Source: Curtobacterium sp. ISL-83 (GTDB lineage Bacteria; Actinomycetota; Actinomycetes; Actinomycetales; Microbacteriaceae). Taken from it: 64,000 nt of DNA. Below the pieces are notes generated by a model. That model searched no databases, was not told the origin of the DNA, and saw only the letters and a program-made list of their open reading frames with translations. Location of the stretch: NCBI RefSeq assembly GCF_018613895.1, contig NZ_JAGGPH010000017.1, forward strand, positions 1 to 64,000, written 5' to 3'. The position numbers and the translations under genes were made by a program. Positions within the stretch are counted from its first letter, which is position 1, and each line of letters starts with the position of its first letter. Positions 8,220-15,630 of this stretch are shown here, one piece after another.

Positions 8220-9049
8220 TGACTGACATCGAGCCCACCCCCGTCGACCCGACACCGAACGCCGAGGCTCCCGCGGACGCGCTGTCCGACGGGTCCGAGT
8301 CGACGCAGCCGGCGCCCACGCCTCCGGCGCCGCCGCGTCCGGCGCCCACCGCTGCACAACTCGCCGAGTACACCGCGCTCGCCCGGACGGCGCTGCTCGA
8401 GGTGACGCCGGAGGAGACCGTCGGTTCGTCGGTCGGCACCGTCGACGAGGGCGACGGCGTCGTCTCCGTGCAGTTCTCGAACCGGATGGCCGGCTACCCC
8501 GGTTGGCGGTGGACGGTGAGCGTCGCGCAGATCGGTGACGACGAGCCGACCGTGCTCGAGGTCGAGCTCATGCCGGGCGACGGTTCGCTGCTGGCGCCGG
8601 AGTGGGTCCCGTGGTCCGAGCGGCTCGCGGACTACCGCGCGGCGCAGGACGGTGCGGAGCACGACGACGAATCCGACGAGGATGACGACTCGGACGAGGA
8701 CGACGACTCCGACGACGACTCGGACTACTCGGACGAGGACGACGACGAGTCGGACGATGACGAGTCCGATGACGACGACGACGACGATGACGAGTTCGAC
8801 GCCGACGAGGACGACCTCGACGAGACCGAGGACGACATCGACGGGGTCGACGTCGACGAGCTCGACCCCGCGGACGACGACTCCGACGACGACGACGACG
8901 ATGATGACGACGACGACGAGGCCCCGGCGCCTCCGGCCCGCGCTGCTCGACGTCGCTCCCGCCGCGTCCGTCCGGTCGACCCGGACGACGACCTGGAGGC
9001 CGACCGGCTCGACGCGAGCGAGGTCGACCCGGAGTTCCACTCCTCCTGA
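8219..9049 (+). CDS. DUF3027 family protein with long Asp/Glu-rich tract
   Basis: 276 residues; ATG 8219 overlaps the cold-shock stop. After a Pro/Ala/Thr-rich leader, residues about 47-140 hold the DUF3027 core (LARTALLEVTPEETVG, MAGYPGWRWTVSVAQ, GSLLAPEWVPWSERLADY). From about 147 to 240 it is almost purely Asp/Glu/Ser, ending in a basic patch (ARRRSRRVR). Function of the family is unknown; its constant neighbour is the cold-shock gene. The acidic tail suggests binding of basic partners or nucleic-acid mimicry. The repeated GAC codons probably vary in number between strains. Confidence 0.85.
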   Translation: MTDIEPTPVDPTPNAEAPADALSDGSESTQPAPTPPAPPRPAPTAAQLAEYTALARTALLEVTPEETVGSSVGTVDEGDGVVSVQFSNRMAGYPGWRWTVSVAQIGDDEPTVLEVELMPGDGSLLAPEWVPWSERLADYRAAQDGAEHDDESDEDDDSDEDDDSDDDSDYSDEDDDESDDDESDDDDDDDDEFDADEDDLDETEDDIDGVDVDELDPADDDSDDDDDDDDDDDEAPAPPARAARRRSRRVRPVDPDDDLEADRLDASEVDPEFHSS

Positions 9050-9094
9050 CGCGATCGGGGCGCCCCGGTGGGCGACCGCGCAGCGCGAGAGACA

Positions 9095-9142
9095 CGGAAC
9101 GGACGCAGCACCACGGGATCCCGTGGTGCTGCGTCCGTTCCG
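9095..9142. terminator. Bidirectional terminator between DUF3027 and serC
   Basis: Perfect 24-bp-arm palindrome centred on GGGATCCC (9115-9122), lying between convergent genes. It could end transcription from both sides. Confidence 0.85.
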
Positions 9143-9168
9143 CGGTGAGGCAGTGCCGGGTCGGCGGG

Positions 9169-10284
9169 TCAGCGCAGCGCGGTGACCGTGTAGTCGATGG
9201 CGCGCACGAGCTTCGCGACGTCGTCCGGGTCGATCGCGGTGAACGTCGCCACGCGCAGCTGGTTTCGGCCGAGCTTCCGGTACGGCTCGGTGTCGACGAT
9301 GCCGTTCTGCCGCAGGGTCGCGGCGACGGCCTTCGCGTCGATGGAGTCGTCGAGGTCGATCGTGGCGACGACCTGCGACCGGTGCTCCGGCACGGTCACG
9401 AACGGCGTCGCGTAGTCGACCGAGCCGGCCCAGTCGTAGAGCGTCGCCGACGAGGTCTTCGTGCGGAGGTCCGCCCACGCGAGGCCACCGGACTGGTTGA
9501 TCCACTGCACCTGGTCGTCGAGCAGCAGCAGGGTCGCGAGGGCCGGGGTGTTCAGCGTCTGGTTCAACCGCGAGTTGTCCACCGCGTTCTTCAGCGACAG
9601 GAACTCCGGGATGTAGCGGCCGGATGCGGCGATCCGCTCGACGCGCTCGATCGCGGCGGGGGAGAACAGCGCGAGCCACAGCCCGCCGTCCGACGCGAAG
9701 TTCTTCTGCGGGGCGAAGTAGTAGACGTCCGTCGCGCTGACGTCGAACGCGGCACCGCCCGCGGCACTGGTCGCATCGACGACGGTCAGGGCGCCGGGGT
9801 CGCCGACGGCGCGGACGACCGGGGCCATCACACCGGTCGAGGTCTCGTTGTGCGGGTAGGCGTAGACGTCGACGCCCTCCACCGGCTCGAGCGCGGCGAG
9901 GGACCCACCGGGTGCCTCGATGACGTGCGGGGCCTCGAGCCACGGCGCGGCGACGGCCTTGGCGAACTTGGAGCCGAACTCACCGAAGGACAGGTTCTCG
10001 GCACGGTGCTCGACGAGCCCGAACGCCGCAGCGTCCCAGAACGCGGTCGAACCGCCGTTGCCGAGGACGACCTCGTACCCGTCGGGCAGGTCGAACAGGT
10101 CGGCGAGACCCGAGCGGACGCTGCCGACCAGGTCCTTGACGGGCTTCTGCCGGTGCGACGTCCCGAGGATCGTCGCGCCGCGGGTCACGAGGGACTCGAG
10201 CTGCGCGCCACGGATCTTGGACGGGCCGCATCCGAAGCGTCCGTCGGTCGGGAGGAGTTCGGCGGGGATGACGATGTCTGCCAT
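9169..10284 (-). CDS. serC: Phosphoserine aminotransferase
   Basis: 371 residues, full length for the actinobacterial SerC type. It converts 3-phosphohydroxypyruvate and glutamate to phosphoserine and 2-oxoglutarate in serine synthesis. Visible marks: N-terminal 'RFGCGPSKIR' substrate loop, 'LGNGGSTAFWD' PLP-phosphate loop, 'VVDATSAAGG' with the PLP-binding Asp170, and Schiff-base Lys194 in YFAPQKNFAS. Single gene, divergent from the DtxR-family regulator with a 176-bp intergenic region. Confidence 0.95.
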   Translation of the reverse strand: MADIVIPAELLPTDGRFGCGPSKIRGAQLESLVTRGATILGTSHRQKPVKDLVGSVRSGLADLFDLPDGYEVVLGNGGSTAFWDAAAFGLVEHRAENLSFGEFGSKFAKAVAAPWLEAPHVIEAPGGSLAALEPVEGVDVYAYPHNETSTGVMAPVVRAVGDPGALTVVDATSAAGGAAFDVSATDVYYFAPQKNFASDGGLWLALFSPAAIERVERIAASGRYIPEFLSLKNAVDNSRLNQTLNTPALATLLLLDDQVQWINQSGGLAWADLRTKTSSATLYDWAGSVDYATPFVTVPEHRSQVVATIDLDDSIDAKAVAATLRQNGIVDTEPYRKLGRNQLRVATFTAIDPDDVAKLVRAIDYTVTALR

Positions 10285-10460
10285 GCGCCGATCCTACCGA
10301 GTGGTATCCCAACCCAGGCGACCCTGCACCGGCCGGACGGGGCGGGCATGCACCGCGCCTCCCGGCTGTTGGCATCTCGAGGGGCGTGGCACCGTTCGGT
10401 GCCCGTCGCCGTGAACAAGTAGGGTGGGGCGCGCTGCACCCCGGACATGAGAGGCGGACC

Positions 10461-11156
10461 GTGACCGATCTCGTCGACACCACGGAGATGTACCTGCGGA
10501 CCATCCTGGACCTCGAAGAAGAGGGGATCGTCCCGCTGCGCGCGCGCATCTCCGAGCGCCTCGGGCACTCCGGGCCGACGGTCTCGCAGACCATCGCCCG
10601 CATGGAGCGCGACGGCCTGGTCGTGGTCTCCGGGGACCGGCACCTCGAACTCACCGACGAGGGACGTTCGCGCGCCACGCACGTGATGCGCAAGCACCGG
10701 CTGGCGGAGCGGCTCCTCGCCGACGTCATCGGACTCGACTGGGCGTTCGTCCACGACGAGGCCTGCCGCTGGGAACACGTCATGAGCGAGCAGGTCGAGG
10801 TCCGGCTGCTCGAGATGCTCGGCAACCCCACCGAGTCCCCGTACGGCAACCCGATCCCGGGCCTCGCCGAGATCGGCGGCCCCGCTGCCGAGCCGTTCCT
10901 GGCGGGTGTGCACAACATCGTCGTCGCGACCGAGGGCACGGACCAGGTCGCCACGGGGGTCATCCGTCGCCTCGGGGAGCCCGTCCAGTTCGAACCGGAG
11001 CTCCTGCACCAGCTGCGGACCGCCGGCGTGATGCCCGGCCGACTCGCGAGCGTGCAGCGTGCCGGGGCGTACGTCGCCGTGCGGGTCGAGGGTGAAGAGT
11101 CCGGCATCGAACTGCCCGCCGAGGTCGCACAGCACGTCTACATCGAGACGAACTGA
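10461..11156 (+). CDS. DtxR/IdeR-family metal-dependent transcriptional regulator
   Basis: 231 residues from GTG 10461 (GAGAGGCGG ahead). N-terminal winged helix 1-73, dimerisation/metal domain 74-140, C-terminal SH3-like domain about 150-231. Metal ligands fall at the same positions as in DtxR: His79, Glu83, His98 (ancillary site) and Cys102, Glu105, His106 (primary site), within RKHRLAERLL and ACRWEHVMSE. With Cys102 present it is likely iron-responsive (IdeR class) rather than the manganese MntR class. It would repress iron uptake and control storage/oxidative-stress genes. Confidence 0.93.
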   Translation: MTDLVDTTEMYLRTILDLEEEGIVPLRARISERLGHSGPTVSQTIARMERDGLVVVSGDRHLELTDEGRSRATHVMRKHRLAERLLADVIGLDWAFVHDEACRWEHVMSEQVEVRLLEMLGNPTESPYGNPIPGLAEIGGPAAEPFLAGVHNIVVATEGTDQVATGVIRRLGEPVQFEPELLHQLRTAGVMPGRLASVQRAGAYVAVRVEGEESGIELPAEVAQHVYIETN

Positions 11157-11230
11157 TTCTTCGAGCTGATCAGTTTCTCGCCGCTGACCAGGGGTTCTTA
11201 ATCGTTCCGTTACAAACGGGCGGTTTCATC

Positions 11231-11259
11231 TCGACAAGGTAACGGTGGCCCCGTACACT
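11231..11259 (+). promoter_or_regulatory. Predicted sigma-70 promoter of the NlpC/P60 gene
   Basis: TCGACA at 11231-11236 and TACACT at 11254-11259 with a 17-bp spacer fit vegetative -35/-10 elements. The start codon lies about 150 bases further on, so the transcript has a long leader (about 11266-11411) that could hold a regulatory RNA; in other actinobacteria NlpC/P60 genes often follow a c-di-AMP (ydaO-type) riboswitch, but I could not fit that consensus here. Confidence 0.6.
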
Positions 11260-11411
11260 CGACGAGTCCCCGGGATCACGGCCCCGAGGACCCGTGGCAG
11301 GACGTCTCGACACCCGTCTCCTGCCTCGATCGGAAACGATGACGAACGGATGGGGTTGCACCGACCGGCCACTGGCCGCGACGTGGTGACGAGGCGCCGG
11401 AGACACCACTC

Positions 11412-12386
11412 TTGACGCAGACCGGTTCCGCCGCGGGCGACCTCACGCCCGCACACCCGACGAACACCGAGACCGCCACCGACGCTCCGCTCACCCGGCG
11501 TGCGCTCCGCCAGGCCGACACCGGCTCCGTCCGCAAGGTGACGCCCGTGCGCGAGGCCCCGCTGCCCGGAGGCCGTCGTGCCGCCCAGGCCGCTGCAGCC
11601 CGCACCGCCGCCACGGCGAAGTCCACCGCGTCCGCCAAGAAGCGCCGCTTCCTCGCGCCGGTCGTGTTGACCGTCGCCGTCGGCATGTTCGGGACCGTCG
11701 CCGTCGCCCCGGCCATCGCGGCAACGCAGCCGTCGAGCACGTCGAACGCCGCCACCGCCGAGCGTCAGATCCGCACCACCCAGAGCCAGGACTTCTCGGT
11801 CTCCGACGCGGTCGCCCTCGCCGGCACCAGTCGCGACGGGTACGGCGCGACCTCGACCGCGACCCTGAACGCCGAGAAGGCGCAGCAGGCCGCCGCTGTC
11901 GCAGCCGCGGCCGCAGCTGCCTCCGCGAAGCAGGCCGCCGCCACCCAGGCGGCCCGGGCCGCCACCGCGAAGCAGTTCTCCTCGTACACGGGCCCCACCG
12001 CCTCGGACTACGTGGCCACCGCCAAGGCCGCGAACACCCCGTTCTCGCTGCCGGCCGTCGTCGCGACCGCGAAGCAGTACATCGGCACCCCCTACGTCTT
12101 CGGTGGCGCCGACCCGTCGGGCTTCGACTGCTCCGGCTTCGTCATGTTCGTCTACGCCCAGTACGGCATCAACCTGGCGCACTCCGTGCCCCTGCAGGAC
12201 CACGCGGGAACCACGATCCCCGAGTCCGAGGCCCAGCCGGGCGACGTCGTCATCTTCAACAGCGAGGCCCACGACGGCTTCTACATGGGCAACGGCATGA
12301 TCATGGACGCCCCCAAGCCGGGCGGCGCGATCTCGATCCGCCCGATCTGGACCAGCGACTACCACATCGTCCGCTTCGGCATCTGA
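11412..12386 (+). CDS. Secreted NlpC/P60 peptidoglycan hydrolase
   Basis: 324 residues from TTG 11412 (GGAG at 11399-11402). A long basic N-region (about 75 residues) precedes the membrane segment RRFLAPVVLTVAVGMFGTV and an Ala-x-Ala cleavage site (AIAA). Residues 120-205 are Ala-rich helical linker. The NlpC/P60 domain occupies about 215-324: catalytic Cys240 in FDCSGFV and His287 in NSEAHDGFY, with a polar third residue expected near 300. It should cleave the D-Glu-diamino acid bond of peptidoglycan stem peptides during growth or daughter-cell separation. Single gene. Confidence 0.92.
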   Translation: MTQTGSAAGDLTPAHPTNTETATDAPLTRRALRQADTGSVRKVTPVREAPLPGGRRAAQAAAARTAATAKSTASAKKRRFLAPVVLTVAVGMFGTVAVAPAIAATQPSSTSNAATAERQIRTTQSQDFSVSDAVALAGTSRDGYGATSTATLNAEKAQQAAAVAAAAAAASAKQAAATQAARAATAKQFSSYTGPTASDYVATAKAANTPFSLPAVVATAKQYIGTPYVFGGADPSGFDCSGFVMFVYAQYGINLAHSVPLQDHAGTTIPESEAQPGDVVIFNSEAHDGFYMGNGMIMDAPKPGGAISIRPIWTSDYHIVRFGI

Positions 12387-12535
12387 CGACCTGAACCGGT
12401 CCGACGCTCGTCCCGACCGGACGCCGTCGAATCCGTGAACATCGCCGGAACCGGCCCGCGCACCCTCGTGCCGGGCCGGTTTCTGACGTACCCTGGCGCT
12501 GCAACGGTCCGAACCCGCCCGGACAGGGAGACCTC

Positions 12536-12631
12536 ATGTCAGCGTTCCGCACGACCCGCACCACGGGTTGGCGCGCGCACGTCGACATACGGTCGACCAC
12601 AGCCTGCGTGCACGAGCACGCCCCTGCATGA
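12536..12631 (+). CDS. Candidate 31-residue small protein
   Basis: ATG 12536 follows an excellent ribosome binding site (ACAGGGAG, 12523-12530). The peptide has a Thr/Arg-rich start, a central 'WRAHVDI' and a Cys/His tail 'CVHEHAPA'. The stop codon abuts a strong hairpin (12631-12670), and TACCCT upstream (12490-12495) could be a -10. This ordered set of signals suggests a real small gene, but 31 codons are too few for certainty and the ATA codon is unusual here. Function unknown; alternative role is a leader peptide for the HNH gene 139 bp downstream. Confidence 0.45.
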   Translation: MSAFRTTRTTGWRAHVDIRSTTACVHEHAPA

Positions 12632-12670
12632 CGAGAGCACTGCCCGCAACGGGTGGTGCTCTTCGTGGTT
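12631..12670 (+). terminator. Hairpin after the small ORF, upstream of the HNH gene
   Basis: Arms AGAGCACTGCCCG and CGGGTGGTGCTCT pair over 13 positions with two G-U pairs. A wider, looser pairing (GTGCAC at 12608-12613 with 12677-12682, and CCCCTG with CAGGGG) can enclose it, giving an extended rod of about 75 nt. It could terminate the small transcript or be a structured leader of the HNH gene. Confidence 0.55.
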
Positions 12671-12770
12671 CAGGGGTCGTGCACGCTCGGCTCGTGGTCC
12701 CCGCCCGCCGTCTCCGGCCCGACGCACCCGCACCGCCTGGAAGCCGTCCAGGCTCGTCGGAAGGGAACCC

Positions 12771-13265
12771 ATGCGCACTCTCGTCCTCAACGCCGGTTAC
12801 GAGCCCCTCGCGGTGATCTCGTTCCGTCGGGCCCTCGTGCTGGTCATGAACCAGAAGGCCGCCATCGTCGCAGCGGACGCCGACCACCCGGTCACCGGGT
12901 CGACGTCGAGCTACGACCGTCCGTCCGTCATCATCCTGACCCGCTACGTGCGGATCCCGCAGTCGAGACTCGTGCCGGTGTCCCGTCGCGGGGTGCTCCG
13001 TCGCGACGCGAACCGCTGCGCCTACTGCGACCGGCATGCGACGACTATCGACCACGTGCAGCCGAAGTCACGCGGGGGGCAGGACTCGTGGGAGAACCTG
13101 GTGGCCTGCTGCCTGGCGTGCAACAACGCCAAGGGCGACCGCACGCCGCAGGAGATGGGGTGGCGGCTCCGGTTCCGGCCGCGCGCTCCGCACGGGGCAT
13201 CGTGGGTGGTGCGCGGGATCGAACGGCCCGAGGCGGACTGGGACGAGTACCTGGTGGCCGCGTAG
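12771..13265 (+). CDS. HNH endonuclease family protein
   Basis: 164 residues, ATG 12771 with GGAAGGGA upstream. The C-terminal half has an HNH domain with zinc pairs: CAYC, then ATTIDHVQPKSRGG (His of the HNH core), ENLVACCLACNNAKGDRTP. The N-terminal half (MRTLVLNAGYEPLAVISFRRALVLV) is the conserved actinobacterial form found as a single-copy gene. It is likely a metal-dependent nuclease of unknown target. No restriction or CRISPR partner is adjacent. Confidence 0.9.
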   Translation: MRTLVLNAGYEPLAVISFRRALVLVMNQKAAIVAADADHPVTGSTSSYDRPSVIILTRYVRIPQSRLVPVSRRGVLRRDANRCAYCDRHATTIDHVQPKSRGGQDSWENLVACCLACNNAKGDRTPQEMGWRLRFRPRAPHGASWVVRGIERPEADWDEYLVAA

Positions 13266-13298
13266 CGGCGATCATCCGGCCCTGACCCGCGACGAACG

Positions 13299-13330
13299 GG
13301 AGGCGCGGTGCCAGCTGGCACCGCGCCTCC
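13299..13330. terminator. Perfect 32-bp palindrome between convergent genes
   Basis: GGAGGCGCGGTGCCAG and its exact complement form a bidirectional terminator between the HNH gene and the UPF0014 permease gene. The inner 16 bases are identical to the core at 3776-3791, and the outer 11-mer belongs to the dispersed CGGGAGGCGCG family. Confidence 0.8.
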
Positions 13331-13337
13331 TGTCCGT

Positions 13338-14087
13338 CTACCGCTCGCGCAGGGACGGCCGGGTGCGGACCGGGGCCAGCCACCTGGTCAGGAGCACCGC
13401 GGTCACGCTGCCGGTGGCCATGATCGCGGCGAGGACGACGATCTGGAACCGGCCGGCCTCGAGCGGTGAGACCCCGCCGAAGATCGCACCGACGAACGCA
13501 CCGGGCAGGGTGACGAGACCGGTCGTCTTCGTCTGGTCGACCGTCGGGATGAGGGCGGCGCTGACCGCCCGGCGCACGAGGTCGACCGTCGAGCGTCTCG
13601 GGGTGGCGCCGAGTGCGAGCCAGCCCTCGACCTCCTCCCACCGGTCGTCGACGAGCTCACGGAAGCGTCGCCCGGCCATCGTCGCGATGGACATCGCGTT
13701 GCCGATCACGATCCCGCCGACCGCCAGGACGTAGCGCGGGCTGAACGCGATCGCGCCCGAACCGAACACCACGACGCCGCTCACCAGGATGCCCGCGGCC
13801 ATCGTGACCGCCACCGGGGCGAGGCCCGTCCGCAGGCCACCGAGTCGTCGTGCCGCGGTCGTGGCCGCCACGGAGAACATCACCGTCAGGGCCAGCGCGA
13901 TGAGGAGCGGCGACCGGATGATCCCGGTGAGCACCAGGCTGATCGCCGCGAGCTGCACGACGCCCCGGAGGATCGCGGCCGCCGGCGCCCAGGGCGACGC
14001 TGCACGGGCGGTGAGCAGCACGGTCGTCGCCACGGCCACGAGCAGGAGCACCCCGACGAGGGTGCGGACGATCTCGTCCGCGGTCAC
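13338..14087 (-). CDS. UPF0014/FetB-type ABC transporter permease
   Basis: About 249 residues from GTG 14087. Seven hydrophobic segments and the family motifs 'AAAILRGVVQLAAISLVL', 'VGGIVIGNAMSIATMAGRRF', 'EGWLALGATPRRS' and 'TKTTGLVTLPGAFVGAIFGGVSP'. E. coli FetB with the ATPase FetA exports iron and protects against oxidative stress. No ATPase gene is adjacent, so this permease is either an orphan or is paired with one elsewhere. The start is uncertain: no clear ribosome binding site. Confidence 0.85.
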   Translation of the reverse strand: MTADEIVRTLVGVLLLVAVATTVLLTARAASPWAPAAAILRGVVQLAAISLVLTGIIRSPLLIALALTVMFSVAATTAARRLGGLRTGLAPVAVTMAAGILVSGVVVFGSGAIAFSPRYVLAVGGIVIGNAMSIATMAGRRFRELVDDRWEEVEGWLALGATPRRSTVDLVRRAVSAALIPTVDQTKTTGLVTLPGAFVGAIFGGVSPLEAGRFQIVVLAAIMATGSVTAVLLTRWLAPVRTRPSLRER

Positions 14088-14304
14088 GGGCGGAGCACGG
14101 AGCCGGTCATGGCGGCATCGTACCGGGAGCGCGGTGTGGCTCGTCGGGCCGGAGTACGCACGACGTATACACCATCCGCGGTCTCGAGTCGATCCCCTCG
14201 TACTGGTTCCGTCTCCGACGTACCGTTTCTGTCTACCGGCACAGCGTCGCACCCGCGGCGCGACCGGCACCAGGACAGGACCTCGACATGAGCAGGGACA
14301 CATC

Positions 14305-14505
14305 GTGACACGCCACGAACAGGGATCGGGGATGCTTCCCGGGTCGACGAGGAACCACCGCGAGCAGCGCGTCCCGTCGGCGTTCGGCGACCCGGCCTGC
14401 CGCGACGGCCTCATCGCGGGGGCCGCCGTTGCGCGCCGACCGACGGGCCCGTCGGACGGACCGCACCTCCGCGGGCTCGCGCTCGTGATGACGGTGGGTG
14501 TCTGA
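14305..14505 (+). CDS. Possible 66-residue leader protein coupled to the AraC gene
   Basis: GTG 14305 has AGCAGGG upstream (14291-14297). The frame ends in TGA that overlaps the AraC start as TGATG (14503-14507), an arrangement typical of translational coupling. Composition is Arg/Gly/Pro-rich with no recognised domain, and codon bias is weaker than in neighbours, so it may be spurious. The preceding stretch 14111-14304 has only a -10-like TATACA at 14164-14169. Confidence 0.3.
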   Translation: MTRHEQGSGMLPGSTRNHREQRVPSAFGDPACRDGLIAGAAVARRPTGPSDGPHLRGLALVMTVGV

Positions 14506-15578
14506 TGACCACCGCGCTGACGACGCGACCGGTCCAGCCCGCCGCAGCCTGCAGCTTCCGCGCTGTCGACCCGCTCCCGTCGGACGCGTCCCTCGTCGCG
14601 GACGTGACGAGCCTCGCCGACCCGGTCCGCGAGTCCATCGCCGGGACCGACACCGACCACGCGATCGCGGCCCTCGCCGGGTTGTACGCGGGGAAGCGGT
14701 GGCACGCGGCGCCGACCGACGGCCCGTTCTGGTTCCGGTACGCCGCGCTCGGCGACACCGAGCTGTCGCTCCGCCGCTCGCAGATGCACGGAGCCCTCAG
14801 GGGTGACGTCGCGACCGGTGACGACTTCGTCGTGGAGTGGATCGACCGTGGTGCGGCGCGCATCGACGTCGGACGTGACGAGGTGGTCCAGCGACCACAC
14901 CAGCCCGCACTCTTCCCGCCCGGGCGCCCCTTCGACTTCGTGTCCGAGGACTGGGACCAACGCCTCGTCCACGTGCACCGCGACCTCGTCCTCGACGTGG
15001 CGTCGGAACGGTACGACCTCGAGTCCATCGGTGGCGGGGGCGATGCACTCCTGTTCGACCACACCGCGGAACCGACCCCGGCTGCCACCGAGCGGTGGTT
15101 CACCGCGGTCCGCGCGGCCTCGGCTGCGCTCCGGACCGGCGGCGCCGGATCGCTGCGCTGGCACGAAGCGTCCCGCGGGGTCGCGGCGGCGCTGCTCGAG
15201 CTCTACCCGCCGCGGTTGGACGCGTTCCACGACGCGCTGAGCCAGCCCGACCGGGCGAACCTGCGCCGCGCGGTGGACTTCATCCACGCCCACGCGCGGG
15301 ACCCCCTCACCGTGGGGGCGATCGCCTGTGCGGCGAACACGAGCATCCGGAGCCTGCAGGAGAACTTCCGCAACGTGCTCGGGACGACGCCGATGCTCTA
15401 CCTGCGCGAGGTCCGGCTCGACGGGGTGCGGGCCGACCTGCTCGCTGCGGACCCGCACCTGTCCTCCGTCGGCACGATCGCCGGACGGTGGGGCTTCTCG
15501 CACCTCGGACGCTTCGCCGGCGAGTACGCGCAACGGTTCGGGGAACGACCGAGCCACACCCTCCGCCGGACACGCTGA
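14505..15578 (+). CDS. AraC-family transcriptional regulator
   Basis: 357 residues. The N-terminal about 230 residues form a ligand-binding region of the AraC-binding-like type (FRAVDPLPSD to WHEASRGV). The C-terminal 100 hold the double helix-turn-helix: 'RRAVDFIHAHARDPLTVGAIACAANTSIRSLQENFRNVLGTTPMLYLREVRL' and 'VGTIAGRWGFSHLGRFAGEYAQRFGERPSHTLRR'. The epoxide hydrolase gene begins 52 bp downstream on the same strand and may be a target or co-transcribed. Confidence 0.92.
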   Translation: MTTALTTRPVQPAAACSFRAVDPLPSDASLVADVTSLADPVRESIAGTDTDHAIAALAGLYAGKRWHAAPTDGPFWFRYAALGDTELSLRRSQMHGALRGDVATGDDFVVEWIDRGAARIDVGRDEVVQRPHQPALFPPGRPFDFVSEDWDQRLVHVHRDLVLDVASERYDLESIGGGGDALLFDHTAEPTPAATERWFTAVRAASAALRTGGAGSLRWHEASRGVAAALLELYPPRLDAFHDALSQPDRANLRRAVDFIHAHARDPLTVGAIACAANTSIRSLQENFRNVLGTTPMLYLREVRLDGVRADLLAADPHLSSVGTIAGRWGFSHLGRFAGEYAQRFGERPSHTLRRTR

Positions 15579-15630
15579 ACGGGCGGCCGACCCGTCGACA
15601 CCGTCCCCGGGTGGCGGTAGCGTCACGCCC

